From assembly GCF_001687365.1 (NCBI RefSeq), contig NZ_LGLV01000019.1, forward strand, positions 107,171 through 171,170: a DNA stretch of 64,000 nt. Reading direction: 5' to 3'. Made by a program: the position numbers and the translations under genes. Of the stretch, positions 17,024 to 25,737 are shown one piece after another (position 1 is the stretch's first letter; each line of letters begins with the position of its first letter). The notes under the pieces are model-generated. The model searched no databases and was not told the origin of the DNA. It was given only the letters and a program-made list of their open reading frames with translations. The stretch comes from Pararhizobium polonicum (lineage in GTDB: Bacteria > Pseudomonadota > Alphaproteobacteria > Rhizobiales > Rhizobiaceae).

Positions 17024-18085
17024 TTAGTCCCGCTTGCCGTTGACGAACGGGCTGAACACCATAAGGCTGAGGATCTCGAACAGAACCTGCGAACCGACAT
17101 GGGCGGTATTGGTGGTCGAATCGTACTGCGGCGCAACCTCGACGACGTCGCCGCCGACCAGGTTCAGCCCCTTCAGGCCGCGGATCAGCTCGAGCACTTC
17201 GCGGGTGGTGAGACCGCCGATCTCCGGCGTTCCGGTGCCCGGCGCAAAGCTCGGATCGACGCTGTCGATATCGAAGGACAGATAGGTCGGGCCGTCGCCG
17301 ACGATCGCCTTGGCCTTCTCGATGATTGCCGGCATGCCCATGCCGGTGACGTCCTCGGCATGGATGACGGTCATGCCGGATTCGTAGGAGAACTCCCACA
17401 GATATTCGGACGAGCCGCGAATGCCGATCTGGATGGTGCGGGTCGGGTCCAGCACGCCGTCGAGCACGGCGTTGCGGAAAGGACCGCCGTGATGGAACTT
17501 GGTCAGATCGAAGGCGCCGCCGGTATCACAATGGGCATCGATATGGATCATGCCCACCGGGCGGTTCTTGCCGACAGCCTTCAGGATCGGATGGCTGATC
17601 GAATGATCGCCACCGACAGACAGCGGAACCACGCCGGCATCGACGATCTGGTTGATGCGCTTTTCGATATCGTCATGGCTGAGTTCCAGCCGGTAGCGGC
17701 TCTGGAACGGCACGTCGCCGATATCGGCCACGCGCAGGTCATGCACCGGGGCGCAACCGAGAACGTGGTTATAGGGACCGATGCGCTCGATCGTGCGCAT
17801 GGCGCGTGGCCCGAAGCGGGAGCCGGGACGGTTGGTGACGCCAAGATCCATCGGCACGCCGACGATCGCGACCTGCAGATTGCCGAAATCAGGCTCGTTG
17901 GCATCGACCGGCATGTAGGGCGCCGTCAGAAAGGTCGGGATGCCGGCATAGGGGGCAAGCCGCGTGCCGTTTTTCGAGAAGATCTTGTCGGCGACCTTGC
18001 GGAATGTCGGGTCGAACATCTCGCCACCATGGCTCGCGCCATATTTCGCCTTCAGATCGCCGAGTTTCTTGTCATCCCACGTCAT
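17024..18085 (-). CDS. Ureohydrolase (agmatinase / guanidinobutyrase family)
   Basis: Binuclear-manganese ureohydrolase of 353 residues that splits a guanidino compound into urea and an amine. The metal ligands are in GGDHSISHP, HIDAHCDTGG and SFDIDSVDPSFAPGTGTPE. The N-terminal extension (YAGIPTFLTAPYMPVD) and the length exceed those of typical SpeB agmatinases (about 306 residues) and resemble guanidinobutyrase-like or guanidine hydrolase-like members, so the exact substrate is open. It is the first gene before an amino acid importer, from which it is separated by a repeat, and it is divergent from a LysR gene that may control it. Confidence 0.9.
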   Translation of the reverse strand: MTWDDKKLGDLKAKYGASHGGEMFDPTFRKVADKIFSKNGTRLAPYAGIPTFLTAPYMPVDANEPDFGNLQVAIVGVPMDLGVTNRPGSRFGPRAMRTIERIGPYNHVLGCAPVHDLRVADIGDVPFQSRYRLELSHDDIEKRINQIVDAGVVPLSVGGDHSISHPILKAVGKNRPVGMIHIDAHCDTGGAFDLTKFHHGGPFRNAVLDGVLDPTRTIQIGIRGSSEYLWEFSYESGMTVIHAEDVTGMGMPAIIEKAKAIVGDGPTYLSFDIDSVDPSFAPGTGTPEIGGLTTREVLELIRGLKGLNLVGGDVVEVAPQYDSTTNTAHVGSQVLFEILSLMVFSPFVNGKRD

Positions 18086-18254
18086 GTCCGCTTGACCTCA
18101 TGTTGAGCCGGGAGGACCTGCACTTCAGCCGGCTTGCGAGCGTAAAATTGACACTCTTCTGCCGCTAAACCTGCCCCCTCGCATACGTTTGGCGAAGATG
18201 GTCTCAGGTGCATGTTCCCCAGGCTTTTGCCTTTGTTGCCCACATTAGGAAACA

Positions 18255-18274
18255 AATTGATTGGAAAATCAATT
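18255..18274. promoter_or_regulatory. Palindrome in the ureohydrolase/LysR divergent promoter
   Basis: AATTGATT-GGAA-AATCAATT: perfect eight-base arms around four bases, in an otherwise AT-rich 250-base divergent intergenic region. It contains a T-N11-A pattern, the core expected for LysR-type regulators, and lies 66-85 bases upstream of the LysR start codon. Binding by the adjacent LysR protein is an inference. Confidence 0.55.
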
Positions 18275-18339
18275 GACATTGTTATAGCGTTTGATGTGAG
18301 AAAAACTAACATCGTTTTGCACGTTGCGGAGCCCGCTTC

Positions 18340-19386
18340 TTGTCCAGCCGCCTGCCCCCGTTGAACCCCCTGCGCGCCTTCGAGGCGACGGCCCGGCGTG
18401 GGTCCGTGTCGGCGGCGGCGCGCGAGCTCAATGTCACGCATGGCGCGATCAGCCATCAGATCCGGGCGCTGGAACTGTCCTTCAACGCCGCCTTGTTCGA
18501 GCGGGGCGGCAAGCGCCTGAAGCTGACATCGCAGGGCGCGCTGCTGCTGCCGGCCGTCACCCATGCCTTCGAAGGCATTGCCGCCGCCACCGCCGCCATG
18601 ACCCGGCCGACCACCAGCGGCGAGTTGCGCATCGTCTGCGTGCCGGCACTTCTGTCCTTCTGGATGATCCCGCGCCTGCACCAGTTCACCGAACAGTTCC
18701 CCGATGTGCAGCTGACCCTGATCGCCTCCAACGACGCGGCCAAGCTGTTTTCCGGCGATGTCGATATCTGCCTGCTCTATGGCGACGGCAACTGGCCGGA
18801 TTGCTGGGCGCGGCTGTGGAGCCGGCTGGAGCTGTTTCCGGTGGTCAGCCCCACGCTTCTCAACATGCGGCCACTGCGTTCGCTGCGCGACCTGCGCGAT
18901 CATGTCATCCTGCATGGCGACGACGGGCGCGAGTGGAACACCTGGCTGGCCGCCGCCGACGGCATCGACATTCCGCGCGGCCGCCAGCATTTCATGAGCG
19001 ACGCCCGGCTTTCGACCGAGGCCGCCCTGCACAATCAGGGCGTGGCGCTCGGCGACACCATCACCGCCGGCAGCCTGATCGCCAAGGGCGAACTGATCGC
19101 GCCCTTCGACCTGACAGTGCCGGCCAACGACGCCTTCTATGTCGCCTGCCGCAACGAGGTCCGTGCCGCTCCGATCGTCAAGGTCTTCATCGACTGGCTG
19201 TTTTCGGCGCTTGAAAGCGACCCCATGCCGGAGCTACAGACCTCGGCACGCACGATCATCCGCGCCCGTATCCCCAAGATCAGCGCGCCGGAACGCCTGC
19301 CCGCCAAGGATGGCTTCCAGCCCGTCTCTTCCCCCGCCCGCACCCGGCGTCCCGAAAGAACGCCGAAGCGCCGGGCAAAATCGTGA
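18340..19386 (+). CDS. LysR family transcriptional regulator (GcvA-like)
   Basis: DNA-binding regulator of 348 residues. The N-terminal winged helix-turn-helix reads LNPLRAFEATARRGSVSAAA followed by ELNVTHGAISHQIRALE, and the effector domain begins near residue 92 (GELRIVCVPALLSFWMIPRL). The start is TTG with GGAG seven to ten bases upstream; no suitable ATG exists. The Pro/Arg-rich tail after about residue 300 is longer than usual. It is divergent from the ureohydrolase gene and immediately precedes the aminotransferase gene, so either could be its target. Confidence 0.9.
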   Translation: MSSRLPPLNPLRAFEATARRGSVSAAARELNVTHGAISHQIRALELSFNAALFERGGKRLKLTSQGALLLPAVTHAFEGIAAATAAMTRPTTSGELRIVCVPALLSFWMIPRLHQFTEQFPDVQLTLIASNDAAKLFSGDVDICLLYGDGNWPDCWARLWSRLELFPVVSPTLLNMRPLRSLRDLRDHVILHGDDGREWNTWLAAADGIDIPRGRQHFMSDARLSTEAALHNQGVALGDTITAGSLIAKGELIAPFDLTVPANDAFYVACRNEVRAAPIVKVFIDWLFSALESDPMPELQTSARTIIRARIPKISAPERLPAKDGFQPVSSPARTRRPERTPKRRAKS

Positions 19387-19403
19387 ACCACAGGACAATT
19401 GCA

Positions 19404-20582
19404 ATGCCGCATTTCAATCCGCTGATCGCCAAGCTCTCGCCGCCGCCTGTGCCGTCCGTCCTTGCCTGGGCAAAGGCCTATGACGGCGCACGTGGCCCGC
19501 TAATCGATCTCAGCCAGGCCGTGCCCGGCTACCCCGCGCATCCGGACATGCTGAAATGGCTGAGCAAAACCGCCGCCTCACCGGCATTCACGGGCTATGG
19601 CGCGATCGAAGGCGAACTGAGCCTGCGCACCGCCTATGCGGCCCATGTGTCCGGCCTCTACAAGGCGTCCATCGGCGTCAAAAACATTCACATCACCTCC
19701 GGCTGCAATCAGGCCTTCATCTGCGCGGCGATGGCTGTCGCCGGAGCGGGCGATACGGTCCTGATGACCAATCCCTTCTATTTCAACCAGCAGACAACCC
19801 TTGCCATGCTTGGCATCGGCGTCGAACTGATCCCTTGTGATGCCGGCACCGGCTTTCTACCGGATATCGACGCCATCGCCTCGGCGCTGAAACCGGGCGT
19901 GCGCGCCCTGGCGCTGGTCACACCGAACAATCCGACCGGCTCGGTCTATCCGCCCGCTCTGCTGCGCCGGATCTTCGATCTCTGCCGCGCCAACGGCACC
20001 TGGCTGATCCTCGACGAAACCTACCGCGACTTTCTGACCGAGGGCAGCGGTGCCCCGCATGAACTGATGTCGGTCAAGGGCTGGCAGAATAGCCTTATCT
20101 GCCTCTACAGCTTCTCCAAGTCCTTCTGCATCCCGGGCCATCGCCTTGGCGCCATCACCGCCGGGCCGGCCGTCGTCGAGCAGGTTGCCAAGATCATGGA
20201 CAACCTGCAGATTTGCGCGCCCCGATCAGCCCAGGCAGCCGTTGCCAAGGCGTTGCCGGCGCTGGATGACTGGCGGGCGGGCAACCGCGCCGAGATCGCC
20301 ACGCGCGCCGAGGCGCTGAAACAGGTGATGAGCAAGCTGAAAGGCTGGAAGCTGCAGGCCATCGGCGCCTATTTCGCCTATATCCGCCACCCCTATCCGG
20401 ATATCCGCTCGGAATTCGTCGCGGAAAAGCTGGCAAAGCTGGCCGGCATCGTCTGCCTGCCCGGCGATTATTTCGGCGAAGGCCAGGAAGGCTATCTCCG
20501 CTTCGCCTTCGCCAATGCCGACGCGCCGACGATCCTGCAGCTGGAAGAGCGGCTTTCGAACTTCAACCTGCCGGGGCTCTGA
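19404..20582 (+). CDS. PLP-dependent aminotransferase, class I/II
   Basis: Fold type I aminotransferase of about 392 residues. Motifs in order: GYGAIEGELSLRTAYAAHV, substrate/cofactor segment TPNNPTGSVYP, LDETYRDF, and the PLP lysine in YSFSKSFCIPGHRLG. The ATG at 19404 follows AGGA at eight bases; a GTG at 19383 overlapping the LysR stop is the alternative. Co-transcription with the LysR gene is likely. Substrate is not evident; aspartate- or aromatic-type activity would be typical. The stop abuts the convergent DMT gene with no spacer. Confidence 0.9.
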   Translation: MPHFNPLIAKLSPPPVPSVLAWAKAYDGARGPLIDLSQAVPGYPAHPDMLKWLSKTAASPAFTGYGAIEGELSLRTAYAAHVSGLYKASIGVKNIHITSGCNQAFICAAMAVAGAGDTVLMTNPFYFNQQTTLAMLGIGVELIPCDAGTGFLPDIDAIASALKPGVRALALVTPNNPTGSVYPPALLRRIFDLCRANGTWLILDETYRDFLTEGSGAPHELMSVKGWQNSLICLYSFSKSFCIPGHRLGAITAGPAVVEQVAKIMDNLQICAPRSAQAAVAKALPALDDWRAGNRAEIATRAEALKQVMSKLKGWKLQAIGAYFAYIRHPYPDIRSEFVAEKLAKLAGIVCLPGDYFGEGQEGYLRFAFANADAPTILQLEERLSNFNLPGL

Positions 20583-21491
20583 TCAGCCGCGGCGGGCGAT
20601 CAGGATGCCGGTAAGCACGATCGTGCCGCCGACCGCCTGCATCAGCCCGACAGGTTCGCTCAGCAAAAGCCAGGCGAGCAATGCCGCCACCACCGGCTGC
20701 AACAGCAGCGTCAGCGACGAAAAAGCCGGCGGCAGATAGGCCAGCGCATAGATGACCAGGGCCTGGCCGCCGGCATGGCTGATGAAGGCGAGACCGAACA
20801 ATATGCCCCAGCCGAACAGGGCTGTGGGCATGAAGCTGGGCTCGAGGAAGAAGGCGACCGGCAACATGCACACGGCCGACGAAGCCGTGCTCCAGATCAT
20901 GATGCGGTTGGTGGAAAAGCGGCTGCGCAACCGGCCGATCGACAGCATGTACCCGGCGTAAAAAACCGCTGCCACCGCCGCTGTCACGTCGCCGGACAGA
21001 TCGCCATTCCCCAGCGCACCCGGCCCTCCCTTCAGGACCACCATACCCGCCAGCGCCGTTGCCAGGCCGGCAATGAACAGCCTGCTGACATGGGCGCGGA
21101 ACACCAGCCATGAACCGAGCGTCACGAAGATCGGTGCCAGATTGGCAAACAACGTGGCGTTGGCGACCGACGTCATATGCAGCGCCAAGTGCCAGGCGGC
21201 GAGATCGGCTGCGAGAAAGATGCCGGGCAACACCAGCAGGGCGTAATCCGAAAAGCCGGCAGGACGGGAATCCGTGACCGTCTTTTCCGTCGCTTTCGAC
21301 CAGATCAGCACCGGCACCAAGGCCAGCGCCACCCGCCAGAACGCCGTCGCCATCGGCCCGACTTCCGACAGGCGCACGAAAATCGGCGACCCGCCCATCG
21401 CCACGCCACCAATCAACAGCGCCACGAGCGCAAGACGCTTGGCGGACGATAACGAACGCGGTGGGGAGGATGAAAGGGCGCTGTCTGACAC
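20583..21491 (-). CDS. DMT (EamA) family transporter
   Basis: Inner-membrane drug/metabolite transporter of about 302 residues with two EamA repeats and roughly ten helices (for example ALVALLIGGVAMGGSPIFV, FLAADLAAWHLALHMTSVAN, SLTLLLQPVVAALLAWLLLS). It would export a small metabolite, possibly an amino acid. The start is unclear: GTG at 21491 has a weak GGACAG upstream, while GTG at 21521 has none. Ends back-to-back with the aminotransferase gene, so no terminator fits between them. Confidence 0.88.
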   Translation of the reverse strand: MSDSALSSSPPRSLSSAKRLALVALLIGGVAMGGSPIFVRLSEVGPMATAFWRVALALVPVLIWSKATEKTVTDSRPAGFSDYALLVLPGIFLAADLAAWHLALHMTSVANATLFANLAPIFVTLGSWLVFRAHVSRLFIAGLATALAGMVVLKGGPGALGNGDLSGDVTAAVAAVFYAGYMLSIGRLRSRFSTNRIMIWSTASSAVCMLPVAFFLEPSFMPTALFGWGILFGLAFISHAGGQALVIYALAYLPPAFSSLTLLLQPVVAALLAWLLLSEPVGLMQAVGGTIVLTGILIARRG

Positions 21492-21614
21492 GGGATACTG
21501 TCCGATAGATCTGCGCCGCACATTGCCGCCGCGCGATAACGTATCGCAGCTATCAGAAGACCCCGCGGCAAAACAGCGACTTCTCCTTATGGGATGATGA
21601 GAATTGGTGAACGA

Positions 21615-21643
21615 ATGCCCGCAGACATCTTGCCTGCGGGCAT
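21615..21643 (-). terminator. Hairpin after the aldehyde dehydrogenase gene
   Basis: Perfect ten-base arms ATGCCCGCAG (21615-21624) and CTGCGGGCAT (21634-21643) with a nine-base loop, 25 bases after the minus-strand stop codon. The following sequence is only weakly T-rich, so termination efficiency is uncertain. Confidence 0.6.
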
Positions 21644-21668
21644 AACTTTCAAATCGAGCGAAACAATC

Positions 21669-23102
21669 TCAGGCCGCATCCGGTCGGTGAACCGTCTTCA
21701 CCTCAAGGAAATCCTCAAGCCCGAACATGCCGCCTTCGCGGCCGTTGCCGGATTGCTTGTAGCCGCCGAACGGGCTGCCGTAGCGATGCGGTCCGCCGTT
21801 GATGTGAACCATCCCCGCCCGCAGACGGGAAGCGACACGTTCGGCCCGCTTCGGATCGCCGGTCTGGACGTAAGCTGCAAGGCCGTAATTGGTATCGTTG
21901 GCGATCTCGATCGCGTCCTCTTCCGTTTCGAACGGCATGATGGCGAGGACCGGGCCGAACACCTCTTCACGGGCAATGCGCATGGTATTGTTGACATCGG
22001 CAAAGATCGTCGGCTTGACGAAATAGCCGGTCTCGAAGCCTTCCGGCTTGCCGGCACCGCCGACCAGCACGCGCGCGCCTTCGGCAATACCAGCCTCGAT
22101 CAGCGCCTGCACCCGGCCGAACTGGACGTCGCTGACCAGCGGCCCGATATGGCTGCCCTCTTCCGCCGGGTTGCCGACCCTGGCCTCCTTGCCCACGCGC
22201 GTGGCGATTTCGACAGCCTTGTCATAGACCGACTTCTGCACCAGAAGACGGGTCGGCGCATCGCAGGACTGGCCGGAATTGTTGAAGCAATCCAGCACGC
22301 TGCCGGTGACGCGGTCTTCGAGATCGGCATCTTCGAAGACGATGTTCGGCGACTTGCCGCCAAGCTCCAGCGTCACACGCTTGACCGTTTCGGCAGCATC
22401 CTTGCTGACGGCGATACCGGCGCGGGTCGAGCCGGTGAAGGACATCATGTCGACGTCCCTGTGCCTGGATAGGGCTGCGCCGACATTCAGGCCATCGCCA
22501 TTGACGAGATTGAACGTGCCGGCCGGGAATCCGGCTTCATGCACCATTTCGGCGTAAAGCAGCGCATTGAGCGGTGTGAATTCGGAGGGTTTCAGGACGC
22601 AGGTCGATCCCGTCGCCAGTGCCGGAACGACCTTCAGCGCGATCTGGTTGATCGGCCAGTTCCACGGCGTGATGAGGCCGCAGACGCCGATCGGCTCACG
22701 CAGCATAACGTCGCCGTTCGGCAGGACTTCGCGCGTATGCAGGCGCTTCAAGGCATCGATGAAGCCCTGAAGATGGCCGACGCCGACATCCGCCTGCTGC
22801 TCGCGGCTCATGGTCAGCGGTGCGCCAAGCTCGAGCGTGATGGTCTGGGCCATCTCCTCGTAGCGGCGCTTGTAAACCGCCAGCAGCTTTTCCAGAAGCG
22901 CCAGACGCTCCACGGTGCTGGTGCGGCTATAGGTGACGAAAGCCTTTTTGGCGGCGGCAACGGCGCGGTCGATATCGGCTGCAGTGCCCATGGAGATCAC
23001 CGCGACCGGCTTTTCCGTTGCCGGGTTCAGCACGTCGAGATCGTTGGCCACCAGCGGAGAAACCCATTCGCCGTTGATATAGAATTTGCGTTTGTCGAGC
23101 AT
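21669..23102 (-). CDS. Aldehyde dehydrogenase family protein
   Basis: NAD(P)-dependent aldehyde dehydrogenase of 477 residues. Cofactor and active-site motifs are intact: TPWNWPINQIALKVVPAL, FTGSTRAGI, general base Glu in LELGGKSPNIVFEDADLED, and nucleophile Cys in NNSGQSCDAPTRLLV. GGGAAGGA lies ahead of the ATG. It is the last gene of a polyamine-type importer operon, 17 bases after the MBL hydrolase gene, so it probably oxidises an aldehyde formed from the imported compound (inference). Confidence 0.93.
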   Translation of the reverse strand: MLDKRKFYINGEWVSPLVANDLDVLNPATEKPVAVISMGTAADIDRAVAAAKKAFVTYSRTSTVERLALLEKLLAVYKRRYEEMAQTITLELGAPLTMSREQQADVGVGHLQGFIDALKRLHTREVLPNGDVMLREPIGVCGLITPWNWPINQIALKVVPALATGSTCVLKPSEFTPLNALLYAEMVHEAGFPAGTFNLVNGDGLNVGAALSRHRDVDMMSFTGSTRAGIAVSKDAAETVKRVTLELGGKSPNIVFEDADLEDRVTGSVLDCFNNSGQSCDAPTRLLVQKSVYDKAVEIATRVGKEARVGNPAEEGSHIGPLVSDVQFGRVQALIEAGIAEGARVLVGGAGKPEGFETGYFVKPTIFADVNNTMRIAREEVFGPVLAIMPFETEEDAIEIANDTNYGLAAYVQTGDPKRAERVASRLRAGMVHINGGPHRYGSPFGGYKQSGNGREGGMFGLEDFLEVKTVHRPDAA

Positions 23103-23119
23103 GCTTCTTGTCCTTCCCG

Positions 23120-23854
23120 TCAGATCGTCTTCTGTTTTTCATTCAGCCAGCCGGTGATCAACTGGCGGTAACGCTCACCGCTGAAGCTTGGAAAATGACC
23201 GCCATGCACGATGCGGGCGGGAATTTTCAACAGGCGCTCCATGGAAGAGCGGTAATCATCGGCGTTGGAATGATAGGTATCCCCGATCAGCGGACCGTCA
23301 TAGAGGATATCGCCGGAGAACAGAATTTCGGTCGCCTTTTCATAAAGCGCAATCCCCCCGGGGGAGTGGCCGGGCGTATGGATGACCTCGAACACCCGAT
23401 CGCCGAGATCGATCACGTCGCCATCCTCGAGAATGCGCGTCGCCGGCGCCTTTTTCACCGCATAACATTTCGAGCAATAGGGTTCCGGCGGCAACGCATC
23501 GAAGATATCGTCGGTGACATAGGGATCGGCGAGCGTATTTTGCCGCGTCGGATTGGCCAGCAGATCGGCCTCGGCGGAATGAACGGCGCGGCATTCGAAC
23601 TCATGATGGCAGCCGATATGATCGAAATGCGTGTGGCTGGCGACAGCAATCAGGTCCCGCCCGGTCACCAGCGGCACGTATTCCCTGAGTGAAACCACGC
23701 CCATGCCGCTGTCCACCAGCATGTCGCGGTCCCGCCCGCGCACATGCCAGATGTTGCAGCGGTAGAATTCCTGGATGAACGGCTCGGAAATGGCGGTGAC
23801 ATCGTCATCGAGACGCCGCACCTGATACCACTTGTCCGCGCTGATGCGTTGCAT
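23120..23854 (-). CDS. MBL-fold metallo-hydrolase
   Basis: Metallo-beta-lactamase-fold hydrolase of 244 residues. The zinc-binding motif HTHFDH is in VASHTHFDHIGCHHEF, followed by a His in HTPGHSPGGIALYE and a later His in RIVHGGHFPSF. An unusual Cys pair (PYCSKCYAVKK) lies between them. GGGAGATAGGG precedes the ATG, two bases after the ATPase stop. The substrate could be a thioester or lactone; nothing in the sequence decides it. Confidence 0.9.
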   Translation of the reverse strand: MQRISADKWYQVRRLDDDVTAISEPFIQEFYRCNIWHVRGRDRDMLVDSGMGVVSLREYVPLVTGRDLIAVASHTHFDHIGCHHEFECRAVHSAEADLLANPTRQNTLADPYVTDDIFDALPPEPYCSKCYAVKKAPATRILEDGDVIDLGDRVFEVIHTPGHSPGGIALYEKATEILFSGDILYDGPLIGDTYHSNADDYRSSMERLLKIPARIVHGGHFPSFSGERYRQLITGWLNEKQKTI

Positions 23855-23856
23855 CC

Positions 23857-24951
23857 CTATCTCCCGCCGCTCGGCAAGGCTACGATATCGGCGAGAGTAA
23901 CGGCAAGGGGCATGATCTGGCCGTCCGCCACATCAGCGGATTGCGGCATATGTGCCACGATCGACATGTCCGCTGCCCCTGCCGGTTTCAGGTGGCAGCG
24001 ATAATGGGTGCCGAAGAAGGCACTGCCGGTCACTTCGGCCTGCCCGAGCGAAACGGTGGGGCCTTCGGCGTCCCCTGCCCGGCGGAAATGTTCCGGGCGA
24101 ATGCAGAGCGTGACGGCGTGCCCGGCAGCGGGCGCCGAAACGGTGAAGCTTGCAATCGGAAGGCCGACAGTGCCAAACGGAATTTCGACAATGGCCGCGA
24201 CCTGATCCACCGCCTTGACCGTGCCCGGAATGAAATTCACTTCACCCATAAAGCCTGCGGAGAACAGCGACCGAGGCCGCATGTAAATATCGGCCGGAGG
24301 ACCGAAATCCTCGATCCGGCCCCGGTTCATCACCACGATCCGGTCGGCGATCGCCATGGCCTCTTCCTGATCGTGGGTCACATGCACGAAGGTGGTGCCG
24401 ACCCGCTTCTGGATCGCCTTCAGCTCATCCTGCATCTGGCGGCGCAGTTTGAGATCGAGCGCACCGAGCGGCTCGTCGAGCAACAGCACATCGGGATCGA
24501 CGGCGAGTGCCCGAGCCAAGGCGACGCGCTGGCGTTGACCGCCGGAGAGTTCGTGCGGCTTCCTGTCGGCCGATGCCTTCAAGCCGACGAGATCGAGGAA
24601 GCCGAGCGCCTTTTCGTCGCGCTCGGTCTTTCCCATGCCGCGCATGCGCAGGCCGAAGCCGACATTGTCCCGGAGCTTCATATGCGGAAACAGCGCGTAA
24701 TCCTGAAACATCGTCGTCGTCGGGCGCTTGGCCGGCGCGACGTTGGTCATCTCCTTGCCACCGATCGTCACCTTCCCCCTGGTCGGCGACAGAAACCCGC
24801 CGAGAATGGAGAGCAGCGTGGTCTTGCCGCAGCCGGACGGCCCAAGCAGCACGATGAATTCGCCGGCCTTGATATCGAGCGAGACATCATCGAGCGCGGT
24901 GAAAGAGCCGAAAGTCTTGGTGGCGTTATGAACCGAAACCGGAGCGGTCAT
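23857..24951 (-). CDS. ABC transporter ATP-binding subunit, PotA-like
   Basis: ATPase of 364 residues: Walker A GPSGCGKTT, Q-loop MFQDYALFPHMKL, signature LSGGQRQRVALARAL, Walker B VLLLDEPLGALD, H-loop VTHDQEEAMA, then a TOBE domain (VTLCIRPEHFRRAG). The ATG overlaps the permease stop (ATGA). It belongs to the complete five-component importer 23857-27849. Confidence 0.94.
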   Translation of the reverse strand: MTAPVSVHNATKTFGSFTALDDVSLDIKAGEFIVLLGPSGCGKTTLLSILGGFLSPTRGKVTIGGKEMTNVAPAKRPTTTMFQDYALFPHMKLRDNVGFGLRMRGMGKTERDEKALGFLDLVGLKASADRKPHELSGGQRQRVALARALAVDPDVLLLDEPLGALDLKLRRQMQDELKAIQKRVGTTFVHVTHDQEEAMAIADRIVVMNRGRIEDFGPPADIYMRPRSLFSAGFMGEVNFIPGTVKAVDQVAAIVEIPFGTVGLPIASFTVSAPAAGHAVTLCIRPEHFRRAGDAEGPTVSLGQAEVTGSAFFGTHYRCHLKPAGAADMSIVAHMPQSADVADGQIMPLAVTLADIVALPSGGR

Positions 24952-25736
24952 GATTTTTTCGTCCTTCCGAACAGGGTCAGTTCCAGCACCGCCAAGACGG
25001 CGACGGAAACCAGGAAGACCAGCGAGCCGATGGCATTGGTTTTCGGATTGAGGCCGGAGCGCAGCAGGCTCCAGATTTCGACCGGCAGCGTCACGTCGAA
25101 GCGCGACAAAAGGAATGCGATGATGAACTCGTCCCAGCTGAAGGTCACCGACAGGAAGAAAGCGGCCAGCAGCGACGGCATCAGCATTGGCGCGGTGATC
25201 AGCGCCATCACCTTGACATCACTGGCACCGAGATCGCGCGCCGCCCGCTCGATATTGATGTGATGATCGCCCATCGAGGAATAGATGATGGCAAAGCAGA
25301 GCGGCAGGTTGATCACCACATGGCCGATGCCGACGGTCCAGAGCGACAGCTTGATGCCGAAGGTGTTGAGTACAGTCAAAAGCCCAAGCGCGATGATCAG
25401 ATAGCTCACCGTCATCGGTGCAATCAGCAGGCCGCGCTGCAGCACTGATCCCGGCAGCTTGTAGCGGGCCAACGCATAGGCCGCGAGGAAGCCGAGCAGG
25501 CAGGCAATGAGCGAGGAGATGATCGCGACCACGAAGGAATTGAACAGCGCCGCCATCAATTTGCGGTCGGCAAAGACGGCCTCGTACCACTGCAACGAAA
25601 AGCCGTTGAACGGCGGCACCGGCAGGCGGCCGTCCTGAAACGAGAACAGCACCAGCACCGCGACCGGCAGGAAGATAAAACCATAGATCAGGCCGGCATA
25701 GGCGAAGGAGGCAATCCTGGTCAGGGTACCGCGCAT
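24948..25736 (-). CDS. ABC transporter permease, PotC-like
   Basis: Permease of 262 residues with about six helices. The EAA loop reads ERAARDLGASDVKVMALITA, and the last helices include FFLSVTFSWDEFIIAFLLSR. It starts one base after the stop of the PotB-like permease and overlaps the ATPase gene by four bases. Confidence 0.93.
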   Translation of the reverse strand: MRGTLTRIASFAYAGLIYGFIFLPVAVLVLFSFQDGRLPVPPFNGFSLQWYEAVFADRKLMAALFNSFVVAIISSLIACLLGFLAAYALARYKLPGSVLQRGLLIAPMTVSYLIIALGLLTVLNTFGIKLSLWTVGIGHVVINLPLCFAIIYSSMGDHHINIERAARDLGASDVKVMALITAPMLMPSLLAAFFLSVTFSWDEFIIAFLLSRFDVTLPVEIWSLLRSGLNPKTNAIGSLVFLVSVAVLAVLELTLFGRTKKS

Positions 25737-25737
25737 C

